Shown: positions 32,905 to 46,045 of the stretch, piece after piece
Layout: every line of letters begins with the position of its first letter
Numbering within the stretch: the stretch's first letter is position 1
DNA from: Tricholoma matsutake
Taxonomy: Eukaryota > Basidiomycota > Agaricomycetes > Agaricales > Tricholomataceae
DNA length: 64,000 nucleotides
Assembly (NCBI GenBank): GCA_026075535.2
Contig: AP026538.1
Span: 3,224,001 to 3,288,000 of the forward strand
Direction: 5' to 3'
Notes under the pieces: generated by a model
Told to the model about the DNA's origin: nothing
The model's input: only the letters and a program-made list of their open reading frames with translations
Databases searched by the model: none
Program-made: the position numbers and the translations under genes

Positions 32905-34881
32905 AGTTCAAATGTGATGGTGGATATGGATGAGGACACGTAGATGGAAAGATCGAACGTTGATCAACAAGCAGTCAACTGCAGTAGAGGTCACGACTCA
33001 CGAGTGGTCGGAATGGTCGGCAAAGCGGCCGGCCCGACGTACATAAAGATCCCCACGCAGATGCAGAGATACCATGCAACAAATTCCCCGGCGTCATAAG
33101 TATATATACTAGCACTTCGTGTATTGCGAAGTAGATACGAATTCCGTTGACCACGCCGCGCCTGACATCAACAGTAACCGTGCTGCATGGCGCAAAATAT
33201 GAAGTGGGGCAGGAAAGTGACATGCAAGACCGAAAGGAAATTATTTTGATGATGGAGCCATGGAACAGAGGTGATAAGGTTCTCCGGAGTGTTGTTAATA
33301 AACCGATCTCGAAACACTCCTAAGCACATCAGCTAAAAAATCTACCAAACGCGATCAGATTCAGGCAACGGAAGACGATTTCACCCACGTTGAAGAGATA
33401 TTGAGTCTACGAGCTTTCCGATTATTAAGAGCATATGCTCCTAGAGAAGTAGCGAGACATAAAGCGGATGTACCAGCGCTCGCCTTATTGTATGAGGCTA
33501 CTAGTTGCAAGCCTCTTCTGCAGGAGGCCAAATAGTGAAGAGGTATCCGGAGAGCGCACCCGTTTGTATATCTCTTGCAACCACTCTACAGGGACCTTTC
33601 GTCTACTTTCTCTAGCTATGGTGCTCTTCCTTTGGGAGCTTGCTGGCATCATCCGCCTAGCTTCGCGATCAAGAATCATGCGCTCAGCTAACAATGAACG
33701 TCACTGTAGGCGACGAGCTTCAAAGAGACGTAAACTCTATCCGCAAGCAGTGATACCGCTATGTATAGCCATTCGAGCACGAGGTCTGTTTAGTACTGCC
33801 ACCAGAGCGTGGTTAAAAGTACGAGAGACTGTCCAGTTTGGCGGCATGTACCTCGGAAGGCATTCTGCTAAATGCCAGATCCTCAGTTCTTCTGAAAGGG
33901 ACTACTGCATAGAGAGCATTTGAGTTTTTGGTAAAGTTTACCATGCAGCAAATCCAGCTGTTCCCACGGTTCCTTTACGTTATATCAATAGCAATTTCGT
34001 GGGGATCTGAAGACATGAGCTCGGCGCGCAACCTTCCACAATGCATTTCTTGACTCATTTGCAGAGTTGATAAGTTGATCACTGAGATATTGCACCCCTT
34101 CCACTCCTCAGGCATCTACCACCACATCCCTGACACTGAACTCAGTCTATAGGGGCTCACCTACAGCCTGAGTAGCAAAGCAAACACGTACGCCTCAAGA
34201 CTCGAGAGTGCTAGAAATAAGACAACACATCACAGGTGCGTCGATACGCATACCTGCGGTGTTAATCTTACAAACCAAACCCAATTGCAAACATCTGTGA
34301 TGGAAGTAAAGGCAGAGATGGGAATGTAAGATGTCCTTACCTAAGTTCGCGCTTGCCACCAATTGGGTATCTCAGAGTGGTCTTAAATAATTTTTGCTTG
34401 AAGATTCCACAAGTTATAGGCCATGGAGAAACGTAAAATAAGCTGTGCATATGGATGTCAGGAGTGAAACAATAACAGGTCTAAGTATAAAGTGCACTAA
34501 CATTTTGTCAACAGAGGCTATTGCGAGCGTTATCAGATCTCCGAAGCTGTAGATGTGAACGTTAACGTTGATCATGGGTGGTGTCACATCCTTTTTAACA
34601 GAATTATTCCCTTAGCGTATGTAGGTAAGTAGTAGGGGTATCCAAGTGAGACCGAAAGTATAGCACGAGGCGAAGTGGCCAACGATCAAATTTGATAGCC
34701 GTTAACAGAAAACGGTCAGGTTTCCTTTTCTTTCAATCAAAATGATACCGCTCGACTACTGACCGGAATGTGTTTGGAACTGCCTACAGCTTGTTCCTGT
34801 GCTTCTCCTCAGTGGATCGTTTGCTACAAAGCTCCGCCCGGTGGCAATAAGTACTCGCCTCCATCTCATTAGTTAGATGGC
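32905..34881. other. Intergenic with one unassigned ORF
   Basis: 2 kb between divergent genes. A plus ORF at 33468-33923 (151 codons, Arg-rich) and an opposed minus ORF at 33485-33694 overlap; neither shows a known motif. The minus frame has stops just upstream. I do not call a gene. Confidence 0.4.
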
Positions 34882-37153
34882 ATGGCAAATCAGGATATTG
34901 TCGAGTCACCTTTGACGACGAATCCCACCGTTCACTTTCCATCGGATGGTGATGTAGCATCTTCGTTTTCATGTTCTACCACTGTCGCGTCGCCAGGACA
35001 ATTGCCAAGTAGTCTTCGACCACGTCCTACGCGGTCGGTATCTTTGGATTCCCGAAAGACCCCACCGACTATCCCTCCAACTCATGCAAATCGGACCCTA
35101 GTCCTTTGCTTTGATGGCACCGGTGACCAGTTCGATGCTGATAATTCAAATATTGTCCAGCTCGTGTCGCTGCTTAAGAAGAATGACACGTCGAAGCAGA
35201 TGGTATATTACCAGGTGCGAGTTAACAATGCTGAATAGCCGTTCAGGGTCGCTGAGCACAATTTGTATCTAGTCAGGAATCGGAACATACACTACCCCAC
35301 AAGTTGCGAATTCCTTCACCTCAAATATTTCATTGGTGCGTTAGTGCTACAATCTTTGAAAATCTTTTAATTCATTGTCATGTATAGACATTTGACCTGA
35401 TGCTCGCTTGGAATCTGGACGCACATGTTATGGGTATGCTCGTTCCTTATTCTTTGTGATTTCATTGACTTATCATGTTCGGCAGGTGGCTACGAATTTT
35501 TGATGCAAACATGTTAAGTTAACATAGATCTCACTGTAAAACCATCAAGTGTTAATCTCAATTGGCTATGTAGATACAGCCGGAGACAAAATTTGTTTAT
35601 TCGGTTCGTGGGTCCCTGTGAAGGGCTCGATTATCGACTAAAGTATATCATATCTTCAGGCTTCTCTCGCGGGGCATACACCGCTAGAAGGTGAGTTACA
35701 TGTTGATTAAACCTTTTACGTGGATGAGAGCTCAACCTTGCTTCCAGTCTCGCAGGGATGCTCCAGAAAGTTGGTCTCCTCCCAGCGCACAACATTCAAC
35801 AGATTCCATTCGCTTACAAGATGTATACGCAATGTGACAATGTCGGCTGGGAACAATCCAACCTATTCAAGAAGTCGTTTTGTATTGACGTGGATATCGA
35901 GTTCATTGGCGTATGGTATGTTGTACGCCCGCGGACTGTTGAACTTGCTAATCCTTGAGACTTAGGGATACTGTGGACTCTGTCGGCCTAATTCCGAGAA
36001 GCCTGCCATTCACAACGTCGAACACGCTTGTCCGCACTTTCCGACATGCACTTTCTCTCGACGAGCGTCGTGGCAAATACAAGGCCAACCTATGGAATCG
36101 ACACAAGTCGTATGAAGAGAACCTAAGTAACACGCAAGACCCAGCAAGCCACCCAGTGAAAATTGGGGCTTCACTCAGGCTTGACCTCGAGGACGAAGAA
36201 TCATCCAGGAAGCCTAAGCGATGGGCTAGCGAGAAAGAAGAGAGGATTCTCAGACTTCTTGAGGAGTTGCATGCTAAGAAGGAGAAACGTGCGACAGATG
36301 TTGAAGAGGTCTGGTTCGCGGTACGTTCTTGCCCAAGTACAAACGTTGCAACGTTAATCCTAATCGCCTTCACTTCGTTGTAGGGCTGTCATTGTGGTTC
36401 GTCTCAGGTTTTTTGTATGATGCTTCTCCGATACTGACCAGCTGTGTGGAGATGTTGGTGGCGGGTCGGTCAGTAACAAAACACGTAACTCTCTCGCCCG
36501 CATCCCTCTGCGGTGGATGATACGAGAATGTTTCAAGGCCGGTACCGGTATCATGTTCGATTGCGAAGGCCTCCGTCAACTCGGCCTTGACCCGTTGACG
36601 TTATATCCCTTTGTCACTCCACGACCCACTCCGATTCCAGTTGACAATGCTGTCATCAGAGAGCGCCCTCAAATGTCACCATCCTGGATCCAACGTTCTT
36701 TATCTTTCCTCAGGAATCTGCTGCTTCCACGTTCAGTTGTGGATATTGTTCCAGCACCAGTCAATGCAACGGCTGACGAAGCAATTCCTGTAGGGACAGA
36801 GGAGGAAGAGGATCTGAAAGATGCACTATCACCGATGTATGACCAGCTAGAACTTCAGCCCGCATGGTGGATCTTGGAAGTTCTTCCCCTGAAACTGAGG
36901 TATCAACGTGGGGATTGCAGCTGGGTCTCATATGTTGGGTACGTTTCCTCCTACGTCTATCGGGTCACAACTTGTTCATCTGACGTCCACTAGCTTAAAT
37001 AGAGGGCGCGAGAGATACATTCCGTCGCAACACAACAGCGGCTTGAAGATCCATCGGACAGTCAAGACCCGGATGGATGCGTTTTGTCCTGGGAGTTCTC
37101 GGAAGTATTTACCCCGACCTGATATACGGGTGGACCCTCAGTGGATCGACTGA
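34882..37153 (+). CDS. DUF2235 alpha/beta-hydrolase-like protein
   Basis: Predicted lipase-like hydrolase of the DUF2235 / type VI Tle1 superfamily, abundant in basidiomycetes; substrate unknown. Start ATG 34882 (MANQDIVESP), stop 37151-37153 (PQWID). At least eight introns. The first exon has a Ser/Thr-rich leader and RTLVLCFDGTGDQFDADNSN. Later exons give GIGTYTTPQV, AWNLDAHVMGGYEFLMQ, then GFSRGAYTAR, the G-x-S-x-G nucleophile elbow, split by an intron after F-G. VDIEFIGVWDTVDSVG follows, with the family-conserved Asp. TSNTLVRTFRHALSLDERR and the GCHCDVGGGSVSN segment complete the core. All splice joins preserve the family motifs, so the gene appears intact. Confidence 0.88.
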
Positions 37154-37745
37154 TACCTAGTGTTGGATGACCAGACTAATATGTATATTGATCGCTATTT
37201 TTATGAGATAATGCTTGTACTCTCGATGATGACCTTGTTGCTTGTTATCGCTGTCCATGTACTTGTAGATTCTAGAATGGTTTCGTGTCTATTACGTTAG
37301 TGATGTAATTCCACGAACTTTATATCCTGATTCCTGTGTCGTTATCGGACCTCGAAGTAACCTCGCAAAGAATGCCATAATGCGGGACTCAAATTGCATG
37401 CTGGGGCCTTCAAGTTGCATAGCATACTCCAAGTCAATCTTCCTAGTATTACCATCTTGGGGCTCTGTCAGAAGGATGTTCTTATAGCGCCAGCAGAATA
37501 GGTGGCTGTGTTGCGTTGGCAACAGACAATGAGGAGTTGACAGAAACAATAAGCTGCTTATACAAAAAGCGCCAGAAGGGGTCAATTATAAGAAGCGCTA
37601 TAAAAAAGTAGGAGCAGAGAACTATGAAGATTGTTAGGAACTATGCAAGTTTGCTGAGGCTCAGGTTCAAGGTCGAACCGCCGCGCAATTGACCAAATTG
37701 AGAGAGTTTACATAAATTCTGGTTAGAGTGTAACAGGAAGTATTC
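37154..37745. other. Intergenic, no feature
   Basis: 592 bp between two plus-strand genes. A minus ORF at 37292-37585 has no recognised motif. Nothing supported. Confidence 0.5.
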
Positions 37746-40700
37746 ATGGCAGCCTCCAACTCCTCATGCTCGCCGTCGTCCTCAGCAGTGACAATCCCAA
37801 TCCCTGGAAAGTCTATCCTCAAACGTCCCCCGCCTACCCCACCTTCTCTACTTTCTCGCATAACAAGGTTCCTGCCTACTCCCAATCAACCACCAACCTC
37901 AACTGGTGCCGAAGATGCTTCTAAACCACTCAAGAGAGCTCATTTTATTCTTCCTGAGATCGCTATTGTCTATCCAATATCTTCCGTTAATCCACCGTCG
38001 ACTCCTACCTTGAAGGAGGAGAAGAAGGCGATTGAAGTCAGGGAGGCTGAGAGGAGGAAGAGAGTCGTTCGAGGGAATGCGAATGCTACATCGAGTGCAG
38101 CTTCTAGTCCGGCACTTGGCGATTCAGATGACTGGTGGTCCATGGACAAGGTCGAATCGTTCTATCGCGAGTGCTGTGCGGGTTGTGATGAGAAGCCAGA
38201 TCTTGCCATCACGAAGGCGTTCAAGGTACGGCTCTTCAATACCTTTCTTATTTGTATGATTCAATATCACGGAAATACAGAATGTATCCCAAGTTAATCC
38301 CCGTTCGGTGGATTTCTCGGGTGTACAGCTTACAATGACATCCGCGTCGATTCTCTCTGACGTGTTCACGATCGAGTGGGGGCTCCGGAAGCTTGTATTC
38401 CGCGAATGCGACCTCGATGACCAGGTATTCTAATCACCATTGACCTGGTATTTCGTGTTAAACAAAAGAACAGGTACTGAAGCCAATGCTACACGCCCTA
38501 CTAATACCAGATACCCTCTCCTTCCTCTCTGTCGCCTCAAATCGCCGTCTCAAGGCCCCTGCGTTCCGTATTATTGGCGCATATCTTGCACAGGTACACT
38601 TATGCTCACTTAAAAACAAAACCATTCGCTAACAACTCATGCCGACACCATCAGTCCAAAACTCTGCAGTTTCTCGATCTCTCGCAGAATGCACTGGACA
38701 AAAAATCCACAGAGTATATCGTTGCAGCCCTTGCTACTGCCCCAGATCCGGGACTCGTCTCCCTCCGGCTGGATGACTGTTCTCTTCGCGCTCCCGCCCT
38801 CGAAGTACTCGGTAGGACTCCTGCAAATTCGATATCCACCTCCTACTTAACCCTGCTTTTTGCCTAGCCCGCACAGTCCGTACCTCTTCCTTGCGCAATA
38901 TCTCCCTACGACATAACCGTATCAATGCAACCGGCGCCATCGCTCTTGCCCTCATGATCCGAGATTACCCTGACGTCGTCCCCGCAGGCCTAGTCTCCCC
39001 TACACCGTCCACCACTTCCTCCTCCTCCTCTTCACCTACATCTTCATTCACCAACCTCCCAGCGGCGCTCTCACCACCCGTAACCCCGGCCTCCGCGAGC
39101 TCGACAGGGTCACTCAACCCTCTGCCAGCAAAAGTGGCCCAAAGCCCCGTCACACGATCAGGTCCGATCTTCCCGCCCCCGCGCCACCCGCCAACAGGGG
39201 TCCAAACTACATATACGCCATACGTACCCCGTTCTCGGAGGCAGCCTAATCACAACCTCAATAACTCCAACTCCAACTCCAACTCCAGCCCCAGCCCCAA
39301 TACGAGCACGGTACCCTTGATTACGTCGTCGTCCCAGGGTGGGGTGACTACTCGACATTCTGGGTTGGATCATAATAATTCTAACTCTAACTCCAACCAT
39401 AACCATGTTGGCACGGGCCCAAGCGCGGCGCTGTTGGATAAAGTTCGCGCACTAGATGCGTTACCACGATTGGGCGCACTGAGGACATTAGATTTAAAAG
39501 GAAATGATTTGAGGGTGGGTTTTTCATTTCCTCGTCTCTTCTTTATTTTTGGGGTTATATGCTAATAGGCTGCGTTGCTTGAAGATGGGCATAACATATC
39601 TTGCGCAAGTGCTGAAACGGAATAGGACGCTTAAGGTGCTTAATCTGAGCGAGAACAAGCTCGATGTATCGTGTTTAGTTGCTATCGCTGAGGCATTGGT
39701 TAGTATCTCTCATTGTGTTAGGCTGCTGGGCTAACGCGCGTGATTTTGCCACAGAAATACAACTCATGCTTGGAGACACTCGACCTCAGCAAAAACCCCT
39801 GTTCTGGGCCTGCTCTCGAAGGGGTGAGTCCAAATCCCCTCCTCTCCCCTTAATCTTCTTACTAATCCTCCCAGATCCAATCCCTCCGCACCGCATTCAC
39901 CCTGAATACCGCCTTGAAGCGGCTCTTCTTATCCTCAACCTCACTGACATCCGCAGGTGCCATCGCCCTAGCGGAGTTCCTCCCCGAGTCGACGTCGCTC
40001 CTCCATCTGGATTTGACAATGAATAACTTGGATATTGCGGGCGTAATGGCTCTCAGCTCGGGTTTGAAGGCGAACCACGTCATGAGATGTTTGGATCTGA
40101 ATATTCCGCCCGGGGATGAGGGTTTTGCGAGGTTAGTTGATTTTGTTGTGTTATGGGTGACTGGCTAACGGTGATTTGATATTTTCTGTGTAGGATGTGT
40201 AGGGACATCCTGAACTCGTGCGTGCGGAATACAGAGGAAGCGGAGCGTAATTCGCATGCGAACAGCGCCAACGGGAGTGCGAGTATTGCGGGCGCAGGTA
40301 CGGGCGCAGGGAGTAGACGCGGCCTTGGGAAGGGTGTATGGAATATGATTGAGGAGAGTGAGCTTGCAAAGTCGATACGGCTGGATGAGGAGAACAAGGT
40401 GAACTTCATCCTCTTTCTCTTTTCATGAAGAAACGAGCCGGAACTAACGGATATCCGCTTGATTACAGAACGAATCAGATATTGCTGCCCGTGCACGAGC
40501 ATGCATCGCCCAGCTCTCCAGCACCATCTCACCCACGCCTCGGAATAACACGCCAACGCCAACACCGAGGTCCTCTTCGCCAACAACCCCAACCATGTCG
40601 CCCAGACCTATTTCAACGCCGACAGCAGCCAATACGAAGGATATGCTGGGTAAAGCCAAAGCCCTCAAGGCAGAACTGGAGGCAGTCATTCCCGTCCTCG

Positions 40701-41706
40701 AGGATCCAGTGCGGATGGAAGAGTTGCTAAGCTTAAACGACCAGCTTACTGCTCTGTTGGAAGCGCTGCCACCTTCGCCAGTGGTCTCACATAGGAGACC
40801 AGTGCTGGCGCCGCTGCGGGGGCTGGGATTGGGATCGAATACGGGGAATGATGGTGACCGTGATGCTAAGGGGAATGATGGGGAAAGTGCGGGTGTAGGA
40901 GGGATGCCCGATATCGATGGAATCATGTGGGGAGAAGTGGACGGAGATCGAGATCGAGAGGGGGAAGATGATACTCCTACTACGCCTTGGCTGGATAAAG
41001 GCAAAGCAAAAGCGGAGCCACCGCCGGAGGAGCCGGAGAAAGTGCTCAGTCCAACATTTATGATGACAGAGTCGTCTGAGGACGAGGATGAGGATGGGGA
41101 GGGCGGACGTTTCGTCCTTGCAGAGGAAGAGCTGGAGGAACCGGCGTCGCCTACTCATCGGTGAGATATTTATCTTAGTTTTCTTTAGGCCGTTAGCTGA
41201 TTCGATTTATGGGATAGATCGCGGAGCTGGGTGGAAGAAGAAGGCGAGGTGTTCCGGAAAGGAACAGTGTTGCTGGGCCCGGAGGAGATGGAAGGAGAGT
41301 ATGCGGGTGAGGAGCTGCGGAAGGAGGTGTGACTTTGCCCTGTCCCAGTTATCCTTATACTGAGTTTTTCATTTTCATTATCCAGCTCCTAGAAGCAATG
41401 GTCGAGCGTCCGCCTCCACGTCCGCTCACAGATGAATTCGGGCTTGAGGTCTCCCCCCTGCTCGAGCTTGAACCACCCACTTCCCCATTGTCGCGCACGA
41501 GCCCTGTTACGACGGAGCCGGCCAAACCGCCACCGAGACCGTACATACGTGCACGATCTTCGTCGCAGTCGATCATGAGTATCCTGTCCCCTACTACCAG
41601 TCCAGTTGTGGATGGTGAGGTACCGGGAAGTCCAAGGAGCCCGACGTCGCCGAACCTGGGGTTGAGGCCGTCGCTTTCGAGGACGAGGGGGAGTGGCGTG
41701 GCGTAG
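37746..41706 (+). CDS. Leucine-rich-repeat protein, PPP1R37/RNI-like
   Basis: Likely regulator or scaffold with a ribonuclease-inhibitor-type LRR domain. Start ATG 37746 (MAASNSSCSPSSSAVTIPIP), stop at 41704-41706. Multiple short introns. The N-terminus has GKSILKRPPPTPP and a KRAHF site of the R/K-x-A/V-x-F kind that docks protein phosphatase 1. LRR units follow: LVSLRLDDCSL, LRNISLRHNRINATGAIALA, LRTLDLKGNDLR, LKVLNLSENKLD, LETLDLSKNP, LKRLFLSSTSLTSAGAIALA, LLHLDLTMNNLD. A long Ser/Pro/Asn-rich insertion sits between the second and third units (about 39000-39400). The acidic C-terminus has repeated PPPRP motifs. Domain class is clear; the PPP1R37 match is inferred from the docking site plus LRR order. 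Confidence 0.82.
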
Positions 41707-42193
41707 TGACTCATGGTTTAGGTAGGTTTGGCTTTTGGCGTCATAGGATGTTGATTCTCTGGACTGACAATGAATTAACCCCCATCCAAGTTTAGGGTCA
41801 GACTATCATTCCCTGAACGTCTATCAGGAGATGCAGTTTGGAGCTTTTTTAAGTGCTCCAGTCCCCTCGTTATGACTCCGCTTGCAATCGGATTGTTCCC
41901 TGTTACACTGCTGCATGCATAATATGAACGCAACTTGCGGCACGGTTTCTGCGGAATGTTGGGCGCAACCTGGTTAATACACTTGCATATCTACATCGTC
42001 GTTATCCATACATTACTTCTAGCACCAGCAAAGCACCGGAAAATTCCATTTTACTCTTTTCTTTTTTTGTTTCGGTTGGAACCTGGAAGCCTGACTTCGG
42101 CCACCGCGGGGTGCCGAGCATCTCGAGCTTATCGCTAACGTTCGACACCATTTTTTTTTCCCACTCTCTCTTACTACAAGCTCCTGTTCAACT

Positions 42194-43065
42194 ATGCGTA
42201 CAACCCAAACCTCGACCGGCGGAAGACGATCAACACGTATAGCTGCGCAACCAAAGGAAGAAGTGAAGGAGAAACCTGCGACGAAAAAGAGAGCAGCTAA
42301 GGAGAAGGATGACGCTTCAATCTCGAAGAAAAAAGTGTGGAACTCTAATTGATTTTTCTGCACTGCTTCTTACGCTAACTTTTGTTGTTTCTGAGGCTAA
42401 ACCGAATGAGGAGCCAACTGAGGAAGGAGAAGCTAGTGCTGCAGACGCTGAGAAGCTCCCCTCCATTGACATCGGAGATTCTTTGCCCACTTTAACACTC
42501 AAGAACGAGAAGAACGAGGACGTTCAGATTGCTGATCTCACATCGGAGAAAGGGGTAGTTCTTTTCCTAGTTCCCAAGGCCGATACCCGTAAGTACATGA
42601 AGGAACGCTCCTTGCGCGAGCTTGGGCTTAATTGCTCGATACGCAGCTGGCTGCACAACTCAGGCGTGCGGATTTCGTGATATATATCCCGATTTTACCT
42701 CGGTAGATTTCGACGTGTACTGTTTAAGCGCAGATTCGCCGAGTGCTCAGACCAAGTGGCAGACCAAGGTGCGAACGACGCTGCTCATCATGGGCTAATC
42801 TGACTCTTGAACGATCTTGCAGAAGGAGCTCCCATATCCTTTAATTTCTGACCCGAAACGCGTCTTAATTACGGCACTAGGAGCTGGAGAAAGTGGCAAG
42901 ACCAAGCGAAGTCACTTTGTCTTCGGAAAGGGGGGAAAACTCCTGGACAAGAAGATTCCGGTCAAGCCTGCTGACAGGTGCGGATACTTAAATCCGATAA
43001 AACAACGGCCTGATTTTCTTTCCCTCAGCCCCAAGCTTGCATTGGAATTCATCAAGACAATATGA
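42194..43065 (+). CDS. Peroxiredoxin, Dot5/PrxQ type, copy 2
   Basis: Five exons: 42194-42334, 42396-42588, 42647-42768, 42823-42977, 43029-43065. The first exon encodes a basic extension (MRTTQTSTGGRRSTRIAAQP, then KKRAAKEKDD) that looks like a nuclear or chromatin-targeting sequence, as in yeast Dot5. The catalytic exon has GCTTQACGFRD; later RSHFVFGKGGK and the C-terminus LEFIKTI. The core is closely similar to copy 1 at 32251-32904, in opposite orientation. Introns inside the shared core are at identical positions. Motifs are complete and the gene should be functional. Confidence 0.92.
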
Positions 43066-44053
43066 TGGCTTGTATTGTATCGCTTCGTAATCTTTCAACT
43101 TCTTCAATGGCCTGTTGTTTGTCAAGTTCGTATTCTGTATTTGTAACATACCCACTTCGAATTCTCCATTGTTTCCAGAGCTCGCAGATCAATGGGTAAT
43201 AGTGCTTTTCAAATGGCTTCTTCGCTATGGTCTGTGGGCCGATGCTGCCTTCCATCTCCTTCCTGGCTGAACATGGCTTGATTTCCTGGTTTTGCTTCAA
43301 GACGTCCTATCAATGGGTGCTGCGCCCGTCCTCAGAGAGCCCTACAGCCAACAATCAGTAATGCCATCGTTTTCCATAATGTTTCCATTCAACGACGTGG
43401 TAGATTTTTGTGCCGAGCTATGTCCCTGCTTACGTATTCGTCCAGAGTCTGCGCAATTGTGCCTTTAGTCATGGAGTACGTCTTATTCTACTTATTATCT
43501 CAGTATGTATCCTGACCTGACCCAGAGGATTGACTTATCGTCGTTCTAGCAAATGACCATGTGACAGCATCATCCAATTTTGAGTCAACACCGCCGACTA
43601 TTCCCTCCGCGAGCCCACCCGGCCAACGAGGAACTTAAGGGACCCGGGTTCAAGAAGCATCTATGTAGGCACAAAAAAAACATCGCGTGCGGGATGCCGT
43701 AGCACAGAACGGTTCTTTTGATCATAAACTGTGAAGTCTTACTCTCGAACGGACATAAAATAGCATCTCAGAACTTCCGCACCTAAACCAGCTGTCTTGT
43801 ATTGGTTACACCTCTAATTCTTGCCCCCTCTTCGCGAACAGGTACTTCAAGACGAATGGTGCTGGCGGGTAAGCCCGAAATGCTCTGCTATACTGTATAC
43901 TTATGGGAAATTCTTGATGGCAACTGCGTTTGTTTTTGGGCCCTACAAATACGTCAAATAAATCAGCTTGAGGAGTTGTTGTGGCATGCCGTACGACTCG
44001 ATTCCCCCCCCTCCCCCCCCTCCCCAATCCAAAATATCTATATCTTACATAAC
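43066..44053. other. Intergenic, no supported gene
   Basis: Convergent or non-coding sequence after peroxiredoxin copy 2. It ends in a pyrimidine-rich run of C and T (about 44006-44030), a common feature just upstream of fungal starts. Confidence 0.45.
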
Positions 44054-44158
44054 ATGTCTCGTTGCTTCTCTCTCACTCTTTTGCTGGCTCTTGGCTGGCT
44101 GGCTTCAACCGTGTTGGTGGATCCTGTGTGGCATTTGACGTTCCATGGAATCTGCTAA
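44054..44158 (+). CDS. Possible small secreted peptide (34 aa)
   Basis: ATG at 44054 follows a CT-rich tract by about 25 bp. The peptide MSRCFSLTLLLALGWLASTV looks like a signal peptide and is followed by a short tail ending HGIC. It could be the first exon of a longer gene. No CaaX end, so not a typical pheromone precursor. Weak. Confidence 0.25.
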   Translation: MSRCFSLTLLLALGWLASTVLVDPVWHLTFHGIC

Positions 44159-44799
44159 TATCTGGGTTCAATGGTGAGCCCGACCCAGGCCGAGGTGCGC
44201 CACTCCCTCCATCTTTACCCCATCCTACGAACTCATACACTTTTCGGGGTCTCTTTAATATTATGAATTCCAGTCTATTATCTCAGACCCATTTCTTTCA
44301 TCCACCATCCGAGCGGTGACGATGATGCCTTGTTCATGTTTGACATAACTGACACTAGGGTGTGCCCCTTTCTGTATTTTCGAGCGCTATTAGCCGAAGC
44401 CGTTTGGTGATTTCTATGCGACTCCAGAATTCTAGAACCGACGCAGCGCGTTTTCAAGTGACCCACTTGGTCTATCTGTATAATTGGTACCTCGTGGCGC
44501 CCATTACTTGCCTGCAACCACATCCAACATCGGCTACAACCTTCGCAGAATTCCTGTCTAATACACCTGCAACTTCGCGTCTTTTGACTTTTATTTCACA
44601 CTCTCCGACCATTGATGATACAACCAGGACCCACGGAAGAAATTCTATCTATGCATTTCATGGATAACCTCCTTACCCTCATCCCTAGATCATCCCGTGG
44701 TACAGACTTAGTAAAAGCGTAGTGTCACTACTGGATGACGATGATGACGCAACTACTCCAGATGACCAACTCCAGGCCTATACAAAAGAACGAGTAATC

Positions 44800-45130
44800 A
44801 CTTGTGAATCAATCGAAACACGGCACCGTCAATATTCCACCGAAATCCTCGGCCTAGGCGATTCTCCAACGCCAACGATATAGTCAGGGGTGGACTATGT
44901 TTGAGCATGATCAAGAGGATATCTGTAGGTCAGACTCTCCCTTTCTAATCAGGTTAACTTACCAGTATCTCGTCAGGCACGAGGAGGCCTAAATAGACCG
45001 TATCAATCGCTGCAATCACCCAACTCGACGTTAACAAGAGTAACTCGCGTCCTACTGATATGTTCTGACGGATGACATCCCCGCGTACTTTTTTTTGGTG
45101 GGCTGATACCTCCCGTCACTCAGGAGATTC
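44800..45130 (-). other. Possible terminal exons of an unrecognised gene
   Basis: A minus frame with hydrophobic segment ELLLLTSSWVIAAIDTVYL, then a GTAAGT donor and a CTACAG acceptor about 40 nt on, ending in SS and a stop. It may be the end of a membrane protein, or a fragment. The upstream part is not open. The rest of 44160-45600 shows nothing I can support. Confidence 0.25.
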
Positions 45131-46045
45131 GACAACGAAAAAGACATTCAGAGATATTATGAAGTTGCTCAAGAATGGGAAGTCGTGCACCTCTTGTCTC
45201 TTCGGATCTTTCAGACAGCACTAGAATAGGCGGTAAAAGACACGAGATACCAGAGGGAAGAGAAAGTGGCATCAGGGACAAGAGAAGCAGAGCCAACTGC
45301 AGCGTATTAGTGTCGTCCTCCTTCCTACAACAAATACACGAATTTAATAGTATGTCTACGGGAGACTAGTGTCCTCCGCATTGTTTGTGAGTGGGTATAG
45401 GAGGATTATGACTTCGGTGGCACTGTCATACTGTGCACAACCGTGACGCGGTGCTGTGAGACGTGGGTCAACATTTATAAAATTAGCGCATCACACGCGC
45501 CAGTGTTTGTGTAGAGTACGATGTGTTAAGTGACGCGTCAGGATAAGTGTTTAAGCCACGCGAACACGCGTCGCGTCAACGCACGTCACGTGCCAAAACA
45601 TGAACTCCGGTGAACTCTCCCACTTCTTCGAATTCCAGACCGAATCGGCTGGCCCTTCGTCCCAAAACGACCGTCGCAAGAAATTTTGAAGAAAATGAGA
45701 AACCCTATGAAGCTTGAAATTAACTAGTTGAACTGCGGTTATTGGGAACTGGTAAGTTGCCGACTCACGCGCACGGACGAGGATGGCAAGAGGATGGATG
45801 CTCGATGTTTATTATTGCGTGACTACTAATAGTTATGCTTGCCGTGTGTCACAGTACCTACTGGGCTTGGGGACATAGAAAATTCAGAACTAAGTAATGC
45901 ATAGGATGTCATATGTTCGATCCAAAAAAAATGGTTGATTTTCAGTCGGACTTTTGTCCTATCCGTCGGCATTTCGTCTCGAAGCTCAGGATATTTCTTA
46001 CATGTACGCATTAGTAACAGATCGATATAGTAGCAGTCAAACATG

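Noticed and set aside
33468..33923. 151-codon Arg-rich ORF as a gene
   Set aside because: No motif, no splice context and an opposing ORF of equal quality; likely chance.
34882..37153. Bacterial type VI effector acquired by transfer
   Set aside because: DUF2235 proteins are widespread in basidiomycetes and this gene has many native-type introns.
44054..44158. Mating pheromone precursor
   Set aside because: Short and hydrophobic at the N-terminus, but it ends HGIC without a CaaX prenylation motif and there is no receptor gene nearby.
45600..45689. Short ORF beginning MNSGELSHFF as a gene start
   Set aside because: Only 29 codons before a stop, with no clear donor site to extend it.
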